Positions 8,375 to 18,107 of a stretch of 64,000 nucleotides of DNA are shown one piece after another; the first letter of the stretch is position 1, and every line of letters begins with the position of its first letter. The translations under genes and the position numbers were made by a program. The DNA is from Streptomyces sp. A2-16 (GTDB lineage: Bacteria > Actinomycetota > Actinomycetes > Streptomycetales > Streptomycetaceae). The stretch covers positions 3,286,001 to 3,350,000 of the forward strand of contig NZ_CP063808.1 of assembly GCF_018128905.1 (NCBI RefSeq), in the 5' to 3' direction. The notes below the pieces were generated by a model. It was not told the DNA's origin, did not search any database, and saw nothing but the letters and a program-made list of their open reading frames with translations.

Positions 8375-8935
8375 TCAGTGCGCCGCCGCGGGGGCGGTCT
8401 TCTTGCGGGCCCGGTACGCCGCGGCCTTGATCTTGTTGCCGCAGGACTCCATGCCGCACCACTGGCGCCGCATGCCTCGCGAGCGGTCGATGTAGACCCG
8501 CGTGCACTCGGGGTTGCCGCACTCCTTCATCAGCGGGACGTCCGGGCCGCTGAGCAGCTCGACCGCCTGCCGGGCGACGGTCGCCAGCGCCTGCTCGGGC
8601 GTCGCGTCGGTGTGCCGGCCGGCCAGGGTGAGCTGCGGCGTCACAGGAGCCTTCCGCGCCGCCGCGTTGAGCACCGCGAGCGCCTCGCGGTCGAAGTCCT
8701 CGCCGAGTCGCCGGTTGGTGACGAGCCGGTACAGGGCCTCGCGTACGGCCCTCGCCTCCTGGACGTCGTCCTCCTTCCCGGGAGTGATCGTGTCCACCAG
8801 CCCGGACTCCACGTACCAGGCGTTGAGCCGCTCCGGCGTCACGAACATCTCGAACCGGGCCGAGCGCCGGGCGCGGAGGGTGGCCGCGAAGTCCAGGGCC
8901 GGGTGTCCGCATACGAAGACATGGTCAAGATTCAC
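8375..8935 (-). CDS. CGNR zinc-finger (ABATE-domain) transcriptional regulator
   Basis: 186 residues from GTG 8935. Residues 1-140 are the ABATE domain (FVCGHPALDFAATLRARR, AREALYRLV-type helices). Residues about 140-180 are the CGNR zinc knuckle: ECGNPECTRVYID with CGMESCGNKIKA, two Cys pairs. This family is widespread in Actinobacteria and proposed to bind DNA. An operator dyad abuts its start codon and recurs at three other promoters nearby, making it the best candidate for their regulator. It follows the ABC-F gene by 42 bp. Confidence 0.9.
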   Translation of the reverse strand: MNLDHVFVCGHPALDFAATLRARRSARFEMFVTPERLNAWYVESGLVDTITPGKEDDVQEARAVREALYRLVTNRRLGEDFDREALAVLNAAARKAPVTPQLTLAGRHTDATPEQALATVARQAVELLSGPDVPLMKECGNPECTRVYIDRSRGMRRQWCGMESCGNKIKAAAYRARKKTAPAAAH

Positions 8936-8956
8936 ATCACCATCTTGACAGGTGAC
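8936..8956 (-). promoter_or_regulatory. Shared operator site B at the CGNR start codon
   Basis: Minus-strand GTCACC-N9-GGTGAT ends next to the GTG start at 8935. It overlaps a second dyad, GTCAAGAT (8924-8931) with ATCTTGAC (8942-8949). Binding here would block translation initiation or transcription of the regulator, consistent with autoregulation. Confidence 0.55.
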
Positions 8957-8977
8957 TCCGGTCGGACGCAAGAAGCG

Positions 8978-10669
8978 TCACCGTTCCAGGCGGTGCTCGC
9001 GACCCTGCCAGCGTCGTCGCAGCCAGCGGTCGTGGCTCGCCACGACGATCGCGCCGGGTCCGGGGCCCAGCGCGGCCTCCAGTTCGTCGCACAGGACGGG
9101 GGAGAGGTGGTTGGTGGGCTCGTCCAGCAGAAGCAGCTGGGGCGGGCGAGCCACCAGCAGGGCCAGGGCGAGGCGGCGGCGCTGGCCCACGGACAGCGCT
9201 CCGACCGGCTTGGCCAGATCCGCTTCGGCCAGGAGGCCGAGGGAGCTCAGCGGGACCTGCTCGGCCCGTTGCGCGCCCAGCGACAGCTCGTAGGTGTCCC
9301 GGACCGTGCGGTCGGGCCGCTCGAACTCGGTGTCCTGGGTGAGCAGCCCCACCGTCAGCCCGGGCCGCCGGTGCACCTCGCCCTCGGAGGGCAGGTGCCC
9401 GGCGAGCACGGCGAGCAGCGTCGACTTGCCCGTGCCGTTGCCGCCCGTGATCAGCAACCGCTCCGTCGCCGTCACCTTCAGGCCGAGCGGTGCGAGCCGG
9501 CCGGGCACCCGCACGTCGCGCAGGGACACCAGCGGGTCCGAGTGACCCGGGTGCTCCTCCTCCGTGCGCGCGGCCAGTTCCCCGACCGTGAACCGCAGCG
9601 GGCGCGGCGGCTCGCCGACCCGGGTGCGTTCCAGCTCCTCCAGGCGCCGGGTGGCGTTGCGCACCCGTCGGGAGATCTGGCTCTGCACCCGGCCCGCCCG
9701 ATGGCCGTAGCCCATCTTCTCGTTGTCGGTGGGGCCCCGGTCCGGCGCGACCCGGTGCGCGCTCACACCCGCCGAGTGCCGCAGCCGGGCCCACTCCTCC
9801 TGTTCCTCGGCGTACCGGCGCTCCCATCGCTCCCGTTCGGCGCGCTTGTGCGCGAGGTAGGCGCTGTAGTTGCCGCCGTGGCGGACCGGGCCGTCCACCG
9901 CCGGATCGAGGTCGATCAGGTCGGTGCAGACGGCGTCGAGGAACGCGCGGTCGTGGCCGGCGGCGACCACGGTTCCGGGCAGGCCGCGCAACTGCTCCTC
10001 CAGGAAGGCGGCGGTGTCGTCGTCGAGGTGGTTGGTCGGCTCGTCCAGCAGCAGCGCCGAGGGCCGCCGTACGAGCAGTGCGGCCAGGGCGAGACGGCCG
10101 CGCTGTCCGCCGGAGAGCGAACCGAGCGTGCGGTCGTGACCGAACGCGCCGAGGCCCAGGCCGTCCAGCACCAGGGCCGCACGGCGGTCGGCGTCCCAGG
10201 ACTCCCGGTCCTGGGCCTGTTCCAGGCGCCTGCCGTAGGCGTCGAGCAGGCCTCGGTGGGCGGGGTCGTCCTCCGGGACACGGGCGAGCTCCGTGCCGAG
10301 CCGGTCCAGCTCGGCGAGGTCCTCGCGGGCCTCGCGGAGCGCCTCGTCCAGCACCACGGCGATGGTGGCGTCGGCGTCGTACGGCAACTCCTGGTGGAGA
10401 AAACCCAGTTCGGCGGGGCGGGTGACGCTTCCGGAGTCGGACTCCTCGACGCCGGCCAGGACGCGCAGCAGCGTGGACTTGCCGACGCCGTTCTCCCCGA
10501 TCAGGCCGATGCGGTGGCCGGGGGAGGCGGTCAGGGAGATGCCGTCGAGGACACGTCGTCCGCCCAGGTCACGGACGAGATCGTGGGCGAGCAGGGCGGG
10601 CTGGGACATCGCGGTCCGGGGCGCGGCGGTCCCGGGCGTGGCGGAGCGGTGCATGGGGGAGCGGTGCAT
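8978..10669 (-). CDS. ABC-F family ATPase (ribosome-associated, antibiotic-resistance type)
   Basis: 563 residues from ATG 10669, which has GGAAGG 6 nt upstream; ATG 10609 (MSQPALLAHDLV) is an alternative. Two nucleotide-binding domains without membrane segments: Walker A GENGVGKST with LSGGQRGRLALAAL and DEPTNHLDD, then GGNGTGKST with LSVGQRRRLALALL and DEPTNHLSP. ABC-F proteins bind the ribosomal E site and relieve stalling or displace drugs. The second DEPTNH lies near the C-terminus with no long tail. It follows a second ABC-F gene in the same direction. The drug or stall relieved is not known. Confidence 0.88.
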   Translation of the reverse strand: MHRSPMHRSATPGTAAPRTAMSQPALLAHDLVRDLGGRRVLDGISLTASPGHRIGLIGENGVGKSTLLRVLAGVEESDSGSVTRPAELGFLHQELPYDADATIAVVLDEALREAREDLAELDRLGTELARVPEDDPAHRGLLDAYGRRLEQAQDRESWDADRRAALVLDGLGLGAFGHDRTLGSLSGGQRGRLALAALLVRRPSALLLDEPTNHLDDDTAAFLEEQLRGLPGTVVAAGHDRAFLDAVCTDLIDLDPAVDGPVRHGGNYSAYLAHKRAERERWERRYAEEQEEWARLRHSAGVSAHRVAPDRGPTDNEKMGYGHRAGRVQSQISRRVRNATRRLEELERTRVGEPPRPLRFTVGELAARTEEEHPGHSDPLVSLRDVRVPGRLAPLGLKVTATERLLITGGNGTGKSTLLAVLAGHLPSEGEVHRRPGLTVGLLTQDTEFERPDRTVRDTYELSLGAQRAEQVPLSSLGLLAEADLAKPVGALSVGQRRRLALALLVARPPQLLLLDEPTNHLSPVLCDELEAALGPGPGAIVVASHDRWLRRRWQGREHRLER

Positions 10670-10748
10670 GAGAGGCCTTCCGACGTGATCGGTGGTCGGC
10701 CCGCCGGGCACAGGGCCTCGGGCGCGGGCCGCTTCACACGTCGGCGGT

Positions 10749-12383
10749 TCACACCGCGGGAGCTCCCGTCTCCCTGAGCGCTCCGTCGGCCAGCCGCAGC
10801 CGGCGCTTCACCCCGATCTCGGCGAGGAACCGCTCGTCGTGGCTGACCACCATGAAGGCGCCCCGGTAGGAGTTGAGCGCGCTCTCCAGTTGGCCCACGC
10901 CGGCCAGGTCGAGGTTGTTGGTGGGCTCGTCGAGCAGCAGCAGCTGCGGGGCCGGTTCGGCGCACAGCACGCAGGCCAGCGTGGCGCGCAGGAGTTCGCC
11001 ACCGGAAAGGACAGCGACCGGCAGGTGGGCCCGTGCGCCCCGGAAGAGGAAGCGGGCGAGCAGGTTCATGCGCTCCGCCTCGGGCCGCCCGGGGGCGAAC
11101 GCGGCGAAGTTCTCCGCCACCGTGCGGTCCGGGTCCAGCAGTTCCAGACGCTGCGAGAGGTAGGCGATCCGGCCGTCGTTCCGCTTGATCCGCCCTTCGT
11201 CCGGGGCGAGTTCACCGGTGATCAGCCGCATCAGGGTGGTCTTCCCTGCGCCGTTGGGCCCCGTCAGCGCGATGCGCTCGGGGCCGCGTACGGTCAGGTC
11301 GACACCGCCCGCCGCGAAGACGTCCCGGTCTCCGAGGCGGATCCGCATCCCCTCGCCGAGGAAGAGGTTCCGCCCGGCGGGCACCTGGGTGTCGGGCAGT
11401 TCCAGGACGAGGCGCTGCTCGTCGCGCAGCGCGCGTCCGGCCTCGTCGAGGCGGGCCTTCGCCTCGCCGACCCGGGAGGCGTGCATCGTGCCGGCCCTGC
11501 CCGCGGCCTCCTGCGCGCCGCGCTTCATGGTGCCGGCGAAGATCTTGGGCAGCCCGGCGTTCTTGAGGTTCCTGGAGGCGTTGCTCATCCGGCGCTCGGC
11601 GCGTTCGCGGGCTTGCTGCAGCTCCCGCTTCTCCCGCTTCAGCTCCTGCTCGGCGCTGCGGACGTTCTTCTCGGCGACCTCCTGCTCGGCCCGCACCGCC
11701 TCCTCGTACGCGGTGAAGTCGCCGCCGTAGAAGCGGAGTTCGTCGCTGCCCAGCTCGGCGATGCGGTCCATGCGGTCGAGCAGCGCGCGGTCGTGGCTGA
11801 CCAGGAGCAGGGTGCCGGTGAAGTCGCTGAGCACGTCGTAGAGCTGGTGCCGGGCCGCCAGGTCGAGGTTGTTGGTGGGCTCGTCGAGCAGCAGTACGTC
11901 GGGGCGCCTGAGCAGTTGGGCCGCGAGGCCGAGGGAGACGATCCGGCCGCCGCTGAGCGTGCTGAGGCTGCGGTCCAGGCCGAGGTCGGCGAGGCCCAGG
12001 CGGTCGAGCTGGGCGCGGGTGCGCTCCTCGATGTCCCAGTCGTCGCCGATGACGGCGAAGTGCGCCTCGTCCACGTCCCCGGACTCGACGGCGTCCAGGG
12101 CGCGGATCACGGCGTCGACGCCGAGCACCTCGGCGACCGTGAGGCGGCCCGTCAGGGGGAGGCTCTGCGGGAGGTGGCCGAGCGTGCCGCTCACGGTCAA
12201 CGAGCCGGTGCGGGGCTTCAGTTCACCGGCGATCAGTTTGAGCAGGGTGCTCTTGCCGGAGCCGTTGGGGGCGACCAGGCCGGTGCGGCCGGAGGGCACG
12301 GTGAAGGACAGGTCCTGGAAGACGGGGGTGTCGTCGGGCCAGGCGAAGGAGAGGTTCGAGCAGACGACGGACGCGTCGGACAT
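10749..12383 (-). CDS. ABC-F family ATPase, second copy
   Basis: 544 residues. Two ABC domains: APNGSGKST with LSGGRIVSLGLAAQLL and DEPTNNLDL, then GPNGAGKTT with LSGGELLRATLACVL and DEPTNNLDL. A long charged coiled-coil linker rich in Glu/Arg/Lys (about residues 215-310) is the P-site tRNA-interaction motif of the family. It differs from its neighbour in signature motifs, so this is not a recent tandem duplication. Its 5' region holds a possible leader peptide and hairpins, the arrangement used for drug-induced attenuation of ABC-F genes. Confidence 0.9.
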   Translation of the reverse strand: MSDASVVCSNLSFAWPDDTPVFQDLSFTVPSGRTGLVAPNGSGKSTLLKLIAGELKPRTGSLTVSGTLGHLPQSLPLTGRLTVAEVLGVDAVIRALDAVESGDVDEAHFAVIGDDWDIEERTRAQLDRLGLADLGLDRSLSTLSGGRIVSLGLAAQLLRRPDVLLLDEPTNNLDLAARHQLYDVLSDFTGTLLLVSHDRALLDRMDRIAELGSDELRFYGGDFTAYEEAVRAEQEVAEKNVRSAEQELKREKRELQQARERAERRMSNASRNLKNAGLPKIFAGTMKRGAQEAAGRAGTMHASRVGEAKARLDEAGRALRDEQRLVLELPDTQVPAGRNLFLGEGMRIRLGDRDVFAAGGVDLTVRGPERIALTGPNGAGKTTLMRLITGELAPDEGRIKRNDGRIAYLSQRLELLDPDRTVAENFAAFAPGRPEAERMNLLARFLFRGARAHLPVAVLSGGELLRATLACVLCAEPAPQLLLLDEPTNNLDLAGVGQLESALNSYRGAFMVVSHDERFLAEIGVKRRLRLADGALRETGAPAV

Positions 12384-12600
12384 GGGGATGACCTCGGGCG
12401 GTGTGAGGGCAGGGAAGAGACCTCTGCCCTGGGCAGACGTGGGAAAAGGGGTACGACGAGACGGACCACCTCGGCAGCGCTCCCGAGCGCCGGCCGGTGG
12501 CCGTCAGATCCGGGTCTCACCCGGAGATGTCGTCTTCACCCACCACGTCTGTGACTCCTCGATACACGGTCAACGCCGCTCCCAGCCTAGCAGTCGCGCT
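12384..12600 (-). promoter_or_regulatory. Structured 5' leader of the ABC-F gene (candidate attenuator)
   Basis: About 160-215 nt without a normal gene. Reading leftward it holds a possible -10 TAGGCT near 12590, a nine-codon ORF (12546-12517), a hairpin CCGGGT/ACCCGG (12510-12524) overlapping its stop, a GC-rich hairpin near 12480, and a hairpin TCTGCC/GGCAGA (12423-12437) about 40 nt before the ABC-F start. The layout matches ribosome-mediated attenuation, but this is inference. Confidence 0.4.
12517..12546 (-). CDS. Candidate leader peptide of the ABC-F operon
   Basis: GTG start, nine codons (VVGEDDISG) and TGA, with GGAG 8 nt upstream. The stop falls inside a 6-bp hairpin. Short leader ORFs that stall under antibiotic are known for ABC-F genes. 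Coding is not proven. Confidence 0.3.
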   Translation of the reverse strand: MVGEDDISG

Positions 12601-12635
12601 CGGTGAGCCCCGGTCCCCATGCGTGCCTCCTGTTG

Positions 12636-12687
12636 TTGACAGCCCGGAGATCATCATGCCAGCATCGTCACCCGTTAAACCGGTGAC
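12636..12687 (+). promoter_or_regulatory. Tannase promoter with shared operator site C
   Basis: A consensus -35 TTGACA at 12636-12641 is followed by a weak -10 and then the perfect dyad GTCACC-N9-GGTGAC (12667-12687), placed around the expected start site and 41 bp before the gene. Spacer and arms match the sites at 7655 and 7750. Confidence 0.6.
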
Positions 12688-12728
12688 GCTCGCTCTCCGG
12701 CATACCCACCTCTTTGGACGGACACGCA

Positions 12729-14318
12729 ATGAGACGACTTCTGACCGCCGTCGCGGCCGGTGTGCCGCTTGCCGCGGCGGTGTACCTGCCGACCGCCTCT
12801 GCGGAACCCCGGACCGCCTCCGCATCCGCGCCCGTCACCTGCTCGGCGCCGTCCGTGAAGGCCCCGGCCGGCACCCGGGTGGACTCCGTGGCCGCGGCCC
12901 GTCGGGCGGGCGGCACCATCAACGGCACCGGAGTCCTGCAGGGGTCGGTCTCCGGTGTCCCGGCCTTCTGCGAGGTGACGGTCACGCTCACCCACCCGGG
13001 CGCCGACGACCGTGCCACGGTGCGTACCTGGCTCCCCGTCAGCGACTGGAACGGCCGCCTCCAAGGGCTCGGCGGCGCGGCCTACCTGGCCGGTGACAAC
13101 GGCGTCGGACTCGGCACCGCCGTCAAGAACGGCTACGCCGCCACCACCACGGACGCCGGTGTCGGCGACGCCCTCGACACCGGTTGGGCGCTGAACGGTG
13201 CGGGCCGGGTCGACGCCGCGCTGCTGGAGAACTTCGCCTCCCGCTCCCAGCACGAGGCGGCCGTCGTCGGCAAGGAGGTCGTCGACGCGGTCTACGGCCA
13301 CGGCCCCGCGTACTCCTACTTCAACGGCTGCTCCACGGGCGGGCGTCAGGGCTACATGGAGGCCCAGCGCCACCCCGACGACTACGACGGCATCCTCGCC
13401 GACGCGCCCGCCGTGAACTGGGACGAGTTCGAGGTCGCCACCCTGTGGCCGCAGGTGGTCATGAACAACGAGAGGACCTACCTGTCGAAGTGCGAGTTCG
13501 CCGCGTTCACCGAGGCGGCCGTCAAGACCTGCGACCCGCTCGACGGCCTCGAGGACGGCCTGGTCAACGACCCCGGCCGCTGCGACTTCGACCCGCGACG
13601 TCTGATCGGCACCCAAGTGGTGTGCGACGGCAAGGAGTTGACCATCACGGCGGCCGACGCGGCGGTCGTCCGCAAGATCTGGGACGGTCCGCGCACCGCC
13701 TCCGGGAAGAAGCTGTGGGCCGGTGTCCCGATCGGCGCCGATCTGTCCGCGCTGGCCACGCCGGGAGCGCCGTTCCCGGTGCCCGCGGACTGGGTCAGGC
13801 TGTGGGTGGCGAAGGACCCGTCACTCGACCTGTCGACGCTCACCTACGACCGGTTCACGCAGCTCTTCCAGCAGTCCCGGGCGGAGTACGACAAGGTCAT
13901 CGGCACCGACGACCCGGACCTCTCGGACTTCCGCGCTTCCGGCGGCAAGCTGTTGACCTGGCAGGGCCTGGACGACCAGTACATCCCCGCGGAGGGCACC
14001 GTGCGCTACCGCGAGCAGGTCGAACGGAAGCTGGGCGGCGCCGAGCGGGTCGACGACTTCTACCGGCTCTTCCTCGTCCCGGGCACCGTCCACTGCGGCC
14101 TCAACAAGGGCGACGGCACCACCGACGACCTCGGTGCGCTCACCGCCTGGGTCGAGCACGGCAAGGCGCCCAGGACGCTGCCCGCGACGCTGATCAACAC
14201 CGAGGGCGAGCAGGTCGCCCGGGACCTGTGCCGCTACCCCCGGGTGTCCCGGTACACGGGCCACGCGGACCCGGCCCTCGCCTCCGGCTTCCGGTGCGTC
14301 ACCCCCTCCCGGCACTGA
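12729..14318 (+). CDS. Exported tannase/feruloyl esterase-family enzyme
   Basis: 529 residues from ATG 12729, with a Sec-type signal (RRLLTAVAAGVPLAAAVYLP, cleavage near ASA). The tannase-family nucleophile motif GCSTGGRQG contains Ser202; the acid Asp is in GLDDQYIP and the catalytic His in PGTVHCGLN. Paired cysteines (CEF..CDPLDG) fit the calcium-binding lid of the family. It would hydrolyse ester bonds of galloyl or feruloyl/coumaroyl esters from plant material outside the cell. Its promoter carries the same operator as the exported hydrolases, so they form one inferred regulon. Confidence 0.92.
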   Translation: MRRLLTAVAAGVPLAAAVYLPTASAEPRTASASAPVTCSAPSVKAPAGTRVDSVAAARRAGGTINGTGVLQGSVSGVPAFCEVTVTLTHPGADDRATVRTWLPVSDWNGRLQGLGGAAYLAGDNGVGLGTAVKNGYAATTTDAGVGDALDTGWALNGAGRVDAALLENFASRSQHEAAVVGKEVVDAVYGHGPAYSYFNGCSTGGRQGYMEAQRHPDDYDGILADAPAVNWDEFEVATLWPQVVMNNERTYLSKCEFAAFTEAAVKTCDPLDGLEDGLVNDPGRCDFDPRRLIGTQVVCDGKELTITAADAAVVRKIWDGPRTASGKKLWAGVPIGADLSALATPGAPFPVPADWVRLWVAKDPSLDLSTLTYDRFTQLFQQSRAEYDKVIGTDDPDLSDFRASGGKLLTWQGLDDQYIPAEGTVRYREQVERKLGGAERVDDFYRLFLVPGTVHCGLNKGDGTTDDLGALTAWVEHGKAPRTLPATLINTEGEQVARDLCRYPRVSRYTGHADPALASGFRCVTPSRH

Positions 14319-14364
14319 CCGGGCCGACGCCCTCCTGACCCGGCCCCTCGGCACCGCCTCCGCG

Positions 14365-14985
14365 TCAGGCCACCAGCGGGTCCCCGTACTCGCTCATCGC
14401 GTCGATGAGCCAGCGGGCCAGGTAGTCGGCGAACGAGGACCGCGGCAGCAGGCGGTACGCCGGGGTGTCGTCCGTCTGCCAGAGCAGTGCCGGGACCGGG
14501 CCGACCGTGGTCGACACCGCGCGGCCGGGTCCGAAGGCTCGGGGATGGAGGTCCAGTGGGCACCCCTTCTCCAGGACCTCCCGGGCGGCCGGGCCGCTCA
14601 GCTCCAGGGTGGTGCGGTTCGCCGAGACGTCCACGACCGAACCCGGGTCGCCGTCGAGCGCCTCCCGCAGCCGTGCGGTCACGAGGTCGGAGTCGGCCCG
14701 GGACAGCACGAGCCACTCGTCGGGACCCAGCCACACGACCGTGTGGGGGCCGTGGGCGGCGGTGTCGCCGCACCGGAGGGGGAGCGGGGCCCCCAACACC
14801 CTCCCGATCCGGTCGGCCGCCCCGGAGGCGGGGGCGACCCGTACGTTCACCATCGTGAGGAAGGGCAGCTCGGCCAGGGCGACACCCCGGGCGCCGGTGA
14901 CGGCGGCGGCCCGCATCCGCTCCTCCAGGTGGGCCAGCGGGCTGGTGCGCAGGGCCACCGGTCCCGCCATGATCGGTTCAGCCAT
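14365..14985 (-). CDS. soxG: Sarcosine oxidase gamma subunit
   Basis: 206 residues. It resembles the aminomethyltransferase-like gamma subunit of heterotetrameric sarcosine oxidase ([54 protein letters not shown]). The complex oxidatively demethylates sarcosine to glycine with tetrahydrofolate as one-carbon acceptor. It is last in the glyA-soxB-soxD-soxA-soxG operon, and its ATG overlaps the end of soxA by 8 bp. Confidence 0.93.
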   Translation of the reverse strand: MAEPIMAGPVALRTSPLAHLEERMRAAAVTGARGVALAELPFLTMVNVRVAPASGAADRIGRVLGAPLPLRCGDTAAHGPHTVVWLGPDEWLVLSRADSDLVTARLREALDGDPGSVVDVSANRTTLELSGPAAREVLEKGCPLDLHPRAFGPGRAVSTTVGPVPALLWQTDDTPAYRLLPRSSFADYLARWLIDAMSEYGDPLVA

Positions 14986-17803
14986 CTCGCCGGGTCCCTT
15001 CGGGGTCGTAGAGGACGAAGTCGGTCACCTCGACCGGCACCAGCGCCTCGCCCACCGGGGCGAGCAGCGTCTGGCCCTTCCTCGCCTGCCCGTCGGCCAC
15101 GAGGGCGAGGGCGAACGGGCGGCCGAGGGCCGGACTGTGGTAGCTGGAGGTGACGTGGCCGAGCATCGGCACCGGCACCGTCCCCAGGTCGACGTCCGGC
15201 GCGACGAGTTGGGTGCCCTCGGGCAGCCGGGTCGTGCGGTCGGCCGGGAGCAGTCCGACCAGTTGCTTGCGGTCGGTGCGGGAGGTGTCGGCGCGGGCGA
15301 AGGACCGCTTGCCGATGAAGTCCTTCTGCTTCGAGACCACCCAGCCCATGCCCGCGTCCTGCGGGGTGACGGTCCCGTCGGTGTCCTGGCCGACGATGAT
15401 GTAGCCCTTCTCGGCCCGCAGGACGTGCATCGTCTCGGTGCCGTACGGGGTGATGCCGTAAGGCCGTCCGACCGCGTCCACCTCCTCCCAGACGGCGAGG
15501 CCGTACCAGGCGGAGACGTTGATCTCGTAGGCGAGTTCGCCGGAGAAGGAGATCCGGCAGATACGGGCCGGGATGCCGGAGGCCAGGGTGGTCTCGCGGA
15601 AGGCCATGAACGGGAAGGCCTCGTTGGCCAGGTCGACGTCCGGGGCGAGATGGGCGACGACCTCGCGCGACCGCGGCCCGACGACGGCGATCGTCGCCCA
15701 CTGCTCGGTCACCGAGGTGCAGTGGACGTCGAGTTCGGGCCACTCGGTCTGGAGCCACTCCTCCAGCCAGTCCAGCACGTTCGCCGCGCCACCGGTCGTG
15801 GTGGTCATGAAGTAGCGGTTGTCGTCGAGGCGGAGCGTCACACCGTCGTCGAAGATCATGCCGTCGGGCTTGCACATCACGCCGTAACGCCCGTGGCCGG
15901 GCTTGAGCTTCTTGAAGGCGTTCGTGTACATCCGGTTGAGGAACTCGCCCGCGTCCGCACCCCAGATCTCGATCTTGCCGAGGGTGGAGGCGTCCATGAA
16001 CGCCACCCCCTCACGGGCCGCCCGGCACTCGCGCGCCACGGCCGCGTCCATGTCCTCACCGGTCTGCGGGTAGTACCGGGGGCGCTTCCACTGCCCGACG
16101 TCCTCGAACTCCGCGCCGTGCGCCACATGCCACGCGTGGATGGAGGTGGTGCGCTCCGGTTCGAACAGTTCCCCGCGCTCGCGTCCTGCCAGGGCGGCGA
16201 AGGCGATCGGTGTGTACGGGGCCCGGTAGGCCGTGGTGCCGATCTCGCCCAGCGAACCGCCGAGCGCCTCGGCGATCACCCCGATCGCGTTGACACCGGA
16301 CGTCTTGCCCTGGTCGTTCGCCGTGCCGAGCGAGGTGTACCGCTTGACGTGCTCGACGCCGCGCATGCCGGCGCCGGTGGAGCGCCACACGTCGGCGACG
16401 GTGACATCGCGCTGGAGGTCGACGAAGTGGCCGTCCCAGGTGCCGGGTTCGCCCTCGGGGGCGGGCACCAGCCACAGGGCGCGCGTCGGGCCGGGAGCGC
16501 GCCGCGCGCCCTCGCCCGGGACGGGCACCGGGAAGCCCGCCGCCGTCGCCGCCAGTGCTCCGGCCCGTGCCCCCTCGGCCAGACAGCGGTCGAGGTCGTA
16601 CGTCCCCCGGGCCGCCCCCACGACCTGCTGATCCCGTACGACGCCGTCCGGCACGAACGCGACCAGGTCCGAGTCCCAGCGCAGCCGCCCCTGACGCTGG
16701 GTGTGCAGATGCACGACCGGGCTCCAGCCGCCCGACACGGCCAGCAGGTCGCAGTCGAACGACCGGGCCGCACCCTTCAGTCGGCCTTCGGCGTCGAGCG
16801 CCCGGACGGTGACGCCGGTCAGCCTGTGCTCGCCCGCCGTGTCCACCACCGTGCTGCCCGTCAGCACCGGCACCCCGGTCGCCGCGGCGACTCCGGCGGC
16901 CCGGTCGGACAGCTCGGGACGCGCGTCCACGACCACGGCCACGGGGATCCCGGCGGCACACAGGTCGGCGACCGTGTCGTAGGCGCTGTCGTTGGTCGTG
17001 CTCACCACGGCCCGTGAACCCGGCGCCACGGCATACCGGTTGAGGTACGTGCGCACGGCCCCGGCGAGCATCACGCCGGGCCGGTCGTTGCCCGCGAAGA
17101 CCAGCGGACGCTCGTGCGCGCCGGTCGCGAGGACCACCTGCCGGGCCCGGATGTGCCACAAACGCTGCCGGGAGACGCCTTCGGGGGCACCCGCGCCGAG
17201 ATGGTCGGTGCGCCGCTGGAGCGCCAGTACGTAGTTGTCGTCGTACGACCCGAAGGCCGTGGTCCGGTGCAGTACGACGGCCTCGGGCGCGGCGTCGAGC
17301 CTCGCGCGCAGCTCGTCGGTCCCCGCCCCGTCACCGGGGTCGGGCTGCTCGTCGACGAGGATCACGCGGGCGCCGGAGGCGGCGGCAGCGGCGGCGGCAG
17401 CGAGGCCCGCCGGTCCGGCGCCGACGACCAGGACGTCGGTGTGGACGTACTTCTTGTCGTAGACGGCGGGGTCGGGAGTGGGGTCGAGGCGGCCCATCCC
17501 GGAGAGCGTGGTGGCGGACAGGCCGTCGTACAGCTCGACGGTCGTCGCCGGGAGCATGCCCTCCGAGCACGAACCGCCCAGCTGCACCAGGGCGTTGGGT
17601 TCCTCGACGCCCGCGGTGACGATGCCGCGCGGGCGGCCGCGGTAGAGCGAGGGGGCGACCTCGACGAGCCCGTTCGCCAGCATCGCCGAGGCGAGGGTGT
17701 CGCCGGGGTGGCCGGTCAACTCCCGTCCGTCGACGGTGAAGCGCAGCAGGGTGCCGCGGTCGACACGGCCGCCTCGCGGCAGCCGGAAGAGCTGGTCGGT
17801 CAT
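14978..17803 (-). CDS. soxA: Sarcosine oxidase alpha subunit
   Basis: 941 residues, the usual length. An N-terminal ferredoxin-like domain ([20 protein letters not shown]) is followed by an NAD-binding Rossmann domain ([24 protein letters not shown]), a flavoprotein disulfide-reductase-like middle ([18 protein letters not shown]), and a C-terminal GcvT-like tetrahydrofolate-binding region ([31 protein letters not shown]). It carries the folate site at which the methyl group becomes 5,10-methylene-tetrahydrofolate. It overlaps soxD by 4 bp (ATGA). Confidence 0.95.
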   Translation of the reverse strand: MTDQLFRLPRGGRVDRGTLLRFTVDGRELTGHPGDTLASAMLANGLVEVAPSLYRGRPRGIVTAGVEEPNALVQLGGSCSEGMLPATTVELYDGLSATTLSGMGRLDPTPDPAVYDKKYVHTDVLVVGAGPAGLAAAAAAAASGARVILVDEQPDPGDGAGTDELRARLDAAPEAVVLHRTTAFGSYDDNYVLALQRRTDHLGAGAPEGVSRQRLWHIRARQVVLATGAHERPLVFAGNDRPGVMLAGAVRTYLNRYAVAPGSRAVVSTTNDSAYDTVADLCAAGIPVAVVVDARPELSDRAAGVAAATGVPVLTGSTVVDTAGEHRLTGVTVRALDAEGRLKGAARSFDCDLLAVSGGWSPVVHLHTQRQGRLRWDSDLVAFVPDGVVRDQQVVGAARGTYDLDRCLAEGARAGALAATAAGFPVPVPGEGARRAPGPTRALWLVPAPEGEPGTWDGHFVDLQRDVTVADVWRSTGAGMRGVEHVKRYTSLGTANDQGKTSGVNAIGVIAEALGGSLGEIGTTAYRAPYTPIAFAALAGRERGELFEPERTTSIHAWHVAHGAEFEDVGQWKRPRYYPQTGEDMDAAVARECRAAREGVAFMDASTLGKIEIWGADAGEFLNRMYTNAFKKLKPGHGRYGVMCKPDGMIFDDGVTLRLDDNRYFMTTTTGGAANVLDWLEEWLQTEWPELDVHCTSVTEQWATIAVVGPRSREVVAHLAPDVDLANEAFPFMAFRETTLASGIPARICRISFSGELAYEINVSAWYGLAVWEEVDAVGRPYGITPYGTETMHVLRAEKGYIIVGQDTDGTVTPQDAGMGWVVSKQKDFIGKRSFARADTSRTDRKQLVGLLPADRTTRLPEGTQLVAPDVDLGTVPVPMLGHVTSSYHSPALGRPFALALVADGQARKGQTLLAPVGEALVPVEVTDFVLYDPEGTRRDG

Positions 17804-18081
17804 CGGTTCCCTCCCGGGCGCGGCTCGTCGAGCCGGTACGAGGTCAGCACCTCGTGGGTGGCGGTGTCACGCAGGACGTTGAACCAGCGGCGGCAGCCGA
17901 TGCTGTGCATCCACCGTTCCGCGAAGGGGCCCTTGGGGTTGTCGCGGTAGAAGACGAACTCGGCCCACTGCTCGTCGGTGAGGTCGGCCGGTGACTCGGG
18001 ATAGGGGACATGGGCCTGTCCGCCGTAGTGGTACTCCGTCTCGTTGCGCGGACCGCACCACGGGCAGGTGATCAGCAGCAT
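17800..18081 (-). CDS. soxD: Sarcosine oxidase delta subunit
   Basis: 93 residues. A zinc-ligand motif (CPWCGPR at residues 6-9) near the N-terminus, a [14 protein letters not shown] segment, and [20 protein letters not shown] at the C-terminus are diagnostic of the small zinc-binding delta subunit. It sits between soxB (26-bp gap) and soxA (4-bp overlap), in conserved gene order. Confidence 0.95.
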   Translation of the reverse strand: MLLITCPWCGPRNETEYHYGGQAHVPYPESPADLTDEQWAEFVFYRDNPKGPFAERWMHSIGCRRWFNVLRDTATHEVLTSYRLDEPRPGGNR

Positions 18082-18107
18082 GGCGTTCTCCTCGGTGCCT
18101 CGATGCC

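Noticed and set aside
10692..12554. Plus-strand frame of about 620 codons across the ABC-F gene
   Set aside because: Antisense artefact; the minus-strand ABC-F gene accounts for the region.
8978..14318. Biosynthetic gene cluster for an antibiotic around the ABC-F genes
   Set aside because: No PKS, NRPS, ribosomally synthesised peptide or tailoring enzymes; neighbours are hydrolases and a regulator.
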